Assembly (NCBI RefSeq): GCF_000321225.1
Contig: NW_004450464.1
Coordinates: forward strand, 1,723,567-1,787,566
Direction of reading: 5' to 3'
Length of the DNA stretch: 64,000 bases
Source: Odobenus rosmarus divergens
Lineage: Eukaryota; Chordata; Mammalia; Carnivora; Odobenidae
A program made the position numbers and the translations under genes. Shown piece after piece: positions 58,534 through 64,000 of the stretch. Every line of letters begins with the position of its first letter. The first letter of the stretch is position 1. The notes under the pieces were generated by a model. It had not been told where the DNA came from. It ran no database searches and worked only from the letters and a program-made list of their open reading frames with translations.

Positions 58534-61500
58534 GTATGATTCCAACACCACTTCTAAAGAATGAATTTTGAAGTATAATTGAGGATAATTATTACTATGA
58601 ATGCAAAGGAATAAGGGCAGTGAATTCAGAAGCATACAAATGGAATTGGAAAGGACAATGAAAGCGTTTTCAGTTATTCAGAACATGTATTCTTGGGGGT
58701 GTTGTTCATTTTTAACTAATGGCTTTCAATGGAAATGACATTTTTTTTTCTGTGAAAGATTTGTGAACGACCAGTTCTGAGAATTAAAGGTCGGATAATC
58801 CTCAGGGCTTGAAATAACTAGCAGAGTGGCTATTAGATGTATATTGGCAAATAATGTGAAATCAGGATAGGAAAACTCTACTAAATAATCAGATTCTGCA
58901 ACTTCATTATATTGCGCCATTCTGTAAGAGATATCTTACTAGGTTTTCATCATAGTTGAATTACAACGAAATTGGTTAAATATGGGGTTATTTATAATGA
59001 AAAACTACTTGGATTTAACTCTTAAGAATTCATTCTTCCCAAAAACTCTCACCAATCATTCGCCTCGTTTTGATTGTATGGGTTTGAAAACCATTTCCAG
59101 TATTGCGGGACTGGTCACCACCACACAAGCTGGAACTTCCAAATGACAACAACAACAAATCACCAGATGAATTTCGTTTTCTTTTCTTCACTTTACAAAA
59201 TGAGGAATATTGGCTCTCCTTGTTACGCACATGCAGATGTTCACATGGGCAAGACAAACAAAGCTATCAACTGAGAAAGCAGTGTGCAAGTTAATGTACC
59301 CAAGGCAGCTAACTTTCGGCTCTTCATTTATCTGAGGTCATATCAAAGGTGATTACTTTATAAAGTAATTTTCTGGACCTGTGCAGCCCTATCTGGAGGA
59401 TGGTGGAATAGTCTTCCTCTAAATCACAAAGGGCTGCTTTGGAACTGTTAGACATGTCCTTTCTTGACTTTGGTGGGAGAATTCATTTACTTTTCACTTC
59501 TTGTAGTAAATTTAGATCACTACACATGCTTCAAGCATCAACACCCCATTCTTTCTAGGATCTTGTTTTATAAGGCAAATATATTGTTTAAGGGAATGAA
59601 AGCCACAGAGGTGCAAAATCCAAAGGGCAATTAATATAAAGAAATATGTTTTCCTGTTTGACACAAAGAGAAAGTAAATAGATGGGGTTTAATACACTGG
59701 AGCAGCAATTGAACAAAAGGCCACAAAAATTTCTTGATGTATTAATGCAATTTCCTAGTGAAAATTAAGTATCTTCTACTTGTGTAGGAGCAGGTAAGGA
59801 TATGTGTTTTATTATTGGTATTAATATAGTTTATCAGATTGATTCTTCTGTTTTCTATATTTTGCTGTTTAGGCCAAAACAATAAAAAGGGAAGAAGTAG
59901 AAAATGCAAATAAAAGGGTTTTCTAGAAAAAAAAAATTATTCTTACTAAGAGTTGAAATGTCCTCCATTGTATTTTGGAATTAGGATACTTATTAGGTTA
60001 ATATTAGTTAATCTTTCATTTTCATTTTATCTTGAGTATTTATATGTATCATAATTTCATTGCCATTTGAATATTATGGTTTTAAGGAATAAACATTGAT
60101 ATAAAAATAGTTTAGGTTGAAATTTCATCTATAAATTATGTGTGTGTGTGTAAGTGTAGAATTTAGCATTTTTATAGGGATTTTTTCACTCTTGGATTTA
60201 TTTATAAGCTCAAGAATTCATTATGTATTAATAGATAACTCTTGTTTTATTTCACAAGAGAAGTAGAGACAGTGGAGGATATTTAACTACTAATAATTTT
60301 CTCACAAAACCATACTTGTCAAGGTGGCAAGAATGCATTTTTACTTCAAAATCCTGTTTTCAATTATTACTGATATGAACAGGTGTGGTACAAGCAACTA
60401 TCCATCAGAATTGGAGAGATTTAAGATTTAGATGGTTTTCAGCAACTCCAGGCAAACATTTAAAAAAACCCACACCTGCAATAAGTGGGTTGCTTCTCAT
60501 GTTTCTGAGTTTATAGCTGTTACCTTTCAATTTTTAATAAGTGGTTAGGAAACCACTGTGGATAGTAGGCTGAAATAAACAGGGACAGAGAAAGTGGCAA
60601 AGCATAGGTCACGTTTCTATTTTTATAAAGCACTATCATATTTTCCGTGTGTTTGGCTCGTTTGATATATTGCTAAAGCAAGCTAAGACATCGTTTTGGG
60701 TGGTCTTAATGACTTAAAACCCATGTGCTCTAGCAAGTTTACCTGGTGTTGTTTGTGTAAAGAACTTGAAATGCACTTATTTCTTCTATACACTGATGTT
60801 ATTCTTTATAAAAAAGAAGTAACTAGAATACAGTTCATTTGTCACCTCAAAATGTCTCATTAAAAATAATTACACATACATGTATGTATGTATTTATAGC
60901 CATATATATATGTTACATGGAATAATACTAATACTGTGTTCTGCAAATTAGATTTTGCTCCATTTATGAAAATTTTCAAAGTTGATGAATATTTTACTAA
61001 TTATCACCTGACCTGATGTTCTGTCTGCTTTTGGTCATGTTTATTTCAGATAACAGAGAGATCGATACACTTTAAAGTGCAAAGTTTTACCATCAAAATA
61101 TTTCTATACTTTTTAGGCATGATTTTGTTTTCATCACCGATGGTATCAAATAATTTAACAAATACTTAGCTTTTAAAACTACCTGAATTACAGGATCTAA
61201 ATGGCTTTGAACCTTCATTTTGCCTCACCTCTGACACTCACTCTCCTTTCAAAGTCGCTAATTGATGCGGGTTCTGAACACCAGTGGAAAAAAACAAGTT
61301 CTGTTCTCGTAGCCAGGCAGAGCAAACCAACGGACACTATCATCAATACTTTTTCAACTACTTGACTATTCTTCTAATATCCCCCAATTCTGAGAATTTC
61401 AAATGAAAAACAACCCAGAATGCCACTAAAAAACAGGTTGTCACAAAACCATTTCCTGTATAGTTTTAGAATAGTAGCACTGCTTGCAATTCTCATGTGA

Positions 61501-62728
61501 TAATATAATTTCAGTTTCATTTTCAAAAACAAAGAATATGTAACCTGTGACCAAATTCATTTTGATAACAGTGGTTTACACTGATAACTCAGGCAAAATG
61601 AATTTGACCACACATTGATTCAGATAAAATACATTCAAGAAGAGTAGGGTGATTTTCAGTCTTCCAGTTGTTCGAGATAATTTCTATTGTCATATTCATC
61701 ATGGCTCATATAATGTTATATAGTGTGGTTAGCAGTTTTAAGAGTAATTTTATTTTAGCTGAGTAACTGTAAGTGACAACAAAGATCGTTAAATGTGTGT
61801 TCAGGTGACTTTTGTTCTAGTGGTGCTCTCAGCATGCCTCTGTAGAAGGGTCATTGTGTGGGCTCCTTCAGAAGGACTGTTAGTCATTAGTTTCTTATTT
61901 CATGAGCTACTCTTCCTCTTCTCATTTATGGGTTTTCATCAGCAACCCAAATTCTAAGTATTTGAAGAATCCAGGACTCAGTTCTCAAACCTCGTGTCAT
62001 CTCTGTTCTCATGATTTTCTGTTCCACAAACTGCTAACTGCATTGTAAGAAGAGTAGGGATATGGTACCCGTCATTGATAGCACCATCCAGTTTATGAAA
62101 TATTCCCCTGTGTTTTATCTCAAGAGGTAGGCTTATGAATACTGGAAGTGTTCAACATAATGGAGATTAATCTGGAATCAGAAGGGTAATACATCGAAAT
62201 ATAAAGTTACTAGATCTGGAACGAAATTTTGGTTCACCTTCTGTAGCCAAAAGTAAATAGTTTATATTGGCTTTGGACTTGTCACTTAGTAATTAACCTT
62301 GGAGCAGCTTCTAACAGATGAATCTACAGCATGGTACTAACAATGACCTTGGAAGAGAATAGTGCATTCCGTGTGCATGGTAAAGTGAAAATAGTACATT
62401 GTTAACCACTGAAGAATAAAGGTTGCTGATTTATTTAGTAATGCAGGATTACAGAGTGAGTGAAAATTCTTGGCTTCCTCAAACTTATTTTCACCATAAA
62501 TCACCTTTATTTCAAAATCTCAGGCATAGAGGTCAGGGAGAACTGAAGAAAAAAAATTACAAGTGGCATTTTCCTTAGAAAATGCAATCTTTTTTTTCTC
62601 CAGAATTACTAAAACTATGTAATTATTCATTTTGTAGAAATTATTTTATATTATCTACTGATGATTTTTCTTTCCGATATAAATTATGTCAAACAGATAA
62701 TGCAAGCATGTATTTGTTTACATTATTA
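58534..62728. other. Unique, repeat-poor intron sequence downstream of the GPC5 exon
   Basis: 4.2 kb with no SINE, LINE or LTR that I recognise. Short (TG)n at about 60138-60151 and TATG runs near 60880-60910 are the only simple repeats noted. No second exon found. Confidence 0.5.
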
Positions 62729-62741
62729 ATAGTTCCAAAAG

Positions 62742-62935
62742 GGGCACCTGGGTGGCTCAGTCAGTTAAGGGTCCAACTAATGATTTCCTCTCAGGTCATG
62801 ATCTCAGGGTCATGGGATCGAGCCCCGTATGGGGCGCCACGCTCAGCACAAAGTCAACTTAATATTCTGCTTGAGATTCCCTCTGCCCCTCCCCACATCT
62901 CTCTCTCTCTCTCTTAAATAAATAATCCTTAAAAA
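62742..62935 (+). repeat. SINEC, older copy
   Basis: GGGCACCTGGGTGGCTCAGT head, TCATGGGATCGAGCCCCGTATG body, CT-rich stretch and AAATAAATAATCC tail. Perfect 13-bp duplication ATAGTTCCAAAAG at 62729-62741 and 62936-62948. A plus-strand open frame running into it is not a gene. Confidence 0.95.
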
Positions 62936-62948
62936 ATAGTTCCAAAAG

Positions 62949-64000
62949 AATAATATTTCCAAATAAGCACATTAAAAGTATGTGCATTCTTTCTAACATT
63001 AAATTCTCATCAAATTAAGTTAAAATAAATTGTATTTAGTTTACTTTGCAAAGTGAGATAAATAGCCCTTTAATATATTATCCTCCATATGAGAAAGTTT
63101 ACTGAAAATAATTAAGGTGCTTATGTGTTTTACTTTATTCAGTGATGCTAAAAATAAATCCTCTTTATAAGGTTATCTAGATTCAAACCTTTGTGGCACA
63201 GTAAAATAATCTTGAATAATGACTATACACTTTAAAGTACATTTACAGTGCCTAATACTGAAGGATCATGATAAAGCCATTAAAAATGTCACAAAGAAAC
63301 CCTTCTTGATTCTGTTCAATGTTCAAAATACTTTGAAATTGTCACCTACTACAGTTTCTACACTACTGATGAAAATTATACTAAAAAGAAATGAAGTAGA
63401 TATCTAAGATAAATGTATTTTAATTAAGATGTGATCACTATGAATATTATTCTGATTATACACGTTCATTTTGGTTTCTAAATAATTAAGCCTCATCCTG
63501 GTTGTTTGATATTTTGTTAACAAGATTGTGTAATGGAATCTGGATACCTAATGAATCATCTAAAATCATTGTTCATTCTCTTGAAAAGTTATACATCACA
63601 TTCATGGAATTAAATAATAGAATTGAAACAAGAGGACTCGTCCTTGAAAACCTGTGGAATGATTTCCATTGCTTCAGCTTAGACACAGAACTGATGTGAA
63701 ATCACTGAGGGGATGAGGGAAGACTTATTAATTAAAGCTTACAAAGCCTCCTAGCGTTCATCCCAGATCAACAGCTCTTCTGTACATCTCATAACTAAAT
63801 CTGTACCGTGCTAGAGGACATTAAAAAAAAAGAAGTTATGGTCTCTTTGAGCTAGCACAATGCTCAATATGACTGTATGACCGATAGAGGAAGTAAAGAA
63901 TGAAAATTTAAGAAAATATTACCAGATACATTTTATCATGGCTTGCCTAGTCATGTGACTGTCAATAAACCCAGAAACAAATAACATTTCTACCCAGGTC
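62949..64000. other. Unique AT-rich intron sequence to window end
   Basis: Nothing recognised on either strand. Confidence 0.4.

Larger units (their letters stand above)
58528..64000 (+). other. GPC5: GPC5 intron (5' part of the last intron)
   Basis: It starts at the GTAAGT donor and runs off the window end. The terminal exon encoding the Asp-Asp-rich linker and GPI signal is not present. The stretch is mostly unique AT-rich DNA with one SINE at 62742. Confidence 0.85.

Noticed and set aside
62582..62917. 111-codon plus-strand open frame
   Set aside because: Its second half is the SINE at 62742 and its first half has no recognisable domain.
1..64000. CRISPR-like arrays, operons or a microbial defence system
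   Set aside because: The sequence is a mammalian intron. No regularly spaced repeat array or bacterial-type gene organisation is present on either strand.

Overview
This window is nuclear DNA from a placental mammal, almost certainly a caniform carnivore of the bear, seal or mustelid group. The evidence is a set of about fifteen tRNA-Lys-derived carnivore SINEs (SINEC type, with heads like GGGGCGCCTGGGTGGCTCAG, a CT-rich body and an AATAAA-rich tail). These sit among general mammalian repeats: L1, HAL1, L2, MIR, MaLR/MLT1 LTRs and one class I LTR. Base composition is AT-rich, there is no CpG island, and long unique non-coding stretches dominate.

The only protein-coding sequence I can support is one 148-base exon at 58380-58527 on the + strand. 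It encodes part of the C-terminal region of glypican-5 (GPC5), a GPI-anchored heparan sulfate proteoglycan. It carries four Ser-Gly glycosaminoglycan attachment sites next to an acidic cluster. The exon has a consensus GTAAGT donor and a CAG|G acceptor, and it ends in phase 1 exactly where the conserved next residue (Trp) should be completed. The window therefore reads as the 3' part of the intron before the penultimate GPC5 exon (1-58379), the exon itself, and the first 5.5 kb of the last intron (58528-64000). The terminal exon is not in the window.

Layout. 1-6.2 kb: SINE fragment at the edge, L2-like remnants, and an older LTR-like repeat split by a SINE. 6.2-16 kb: unique DNA with scattered SINEs, an L1 3' end, an MLT1/MST-type LTR and MIR. 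16.7-19.0 kb: a complete but decayed MLT1-type retrotransposon (LTR-internal-LTR with a 5-bp target duplication). 19-23.8 kb: L2, more MaLR LTRs, an L1 ORF2 fragment and a SINE. 23.8-31 kb: mostly unique, with an L1 5'UTR and an L1 3' piece. 31-38.6 kb: MIR, L2, two SINEs stacked at one target site, and further SINEs. 39.7-40 kb: L1 3' end. 42.4-42.9 kb: MLT1 LTR running into a (CA)n microsatellite. 45.2-48.4 kb: a HAL1/L1-type element interrupted by a SINE and by a solo class I LTR. 48.9-49.3 kb: another MLT1 LTR. 49.7-64 kb: mostly unique DNA containing the exon.

I found no RNA gene, CRISPR array, operon or intact mobile-element coding region, and no evidence for a novel biological system. 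Points of interest are the GPC5 exon and its tandem acceptor, the stacked SINE insertions, two ultra-short retroinsertions, the intact MaLR structure, and a few sequence-structure oddities. Family names for repeats come from recognising consensus-like sequence by eye. Subfamily names and exact edges are uncertain.
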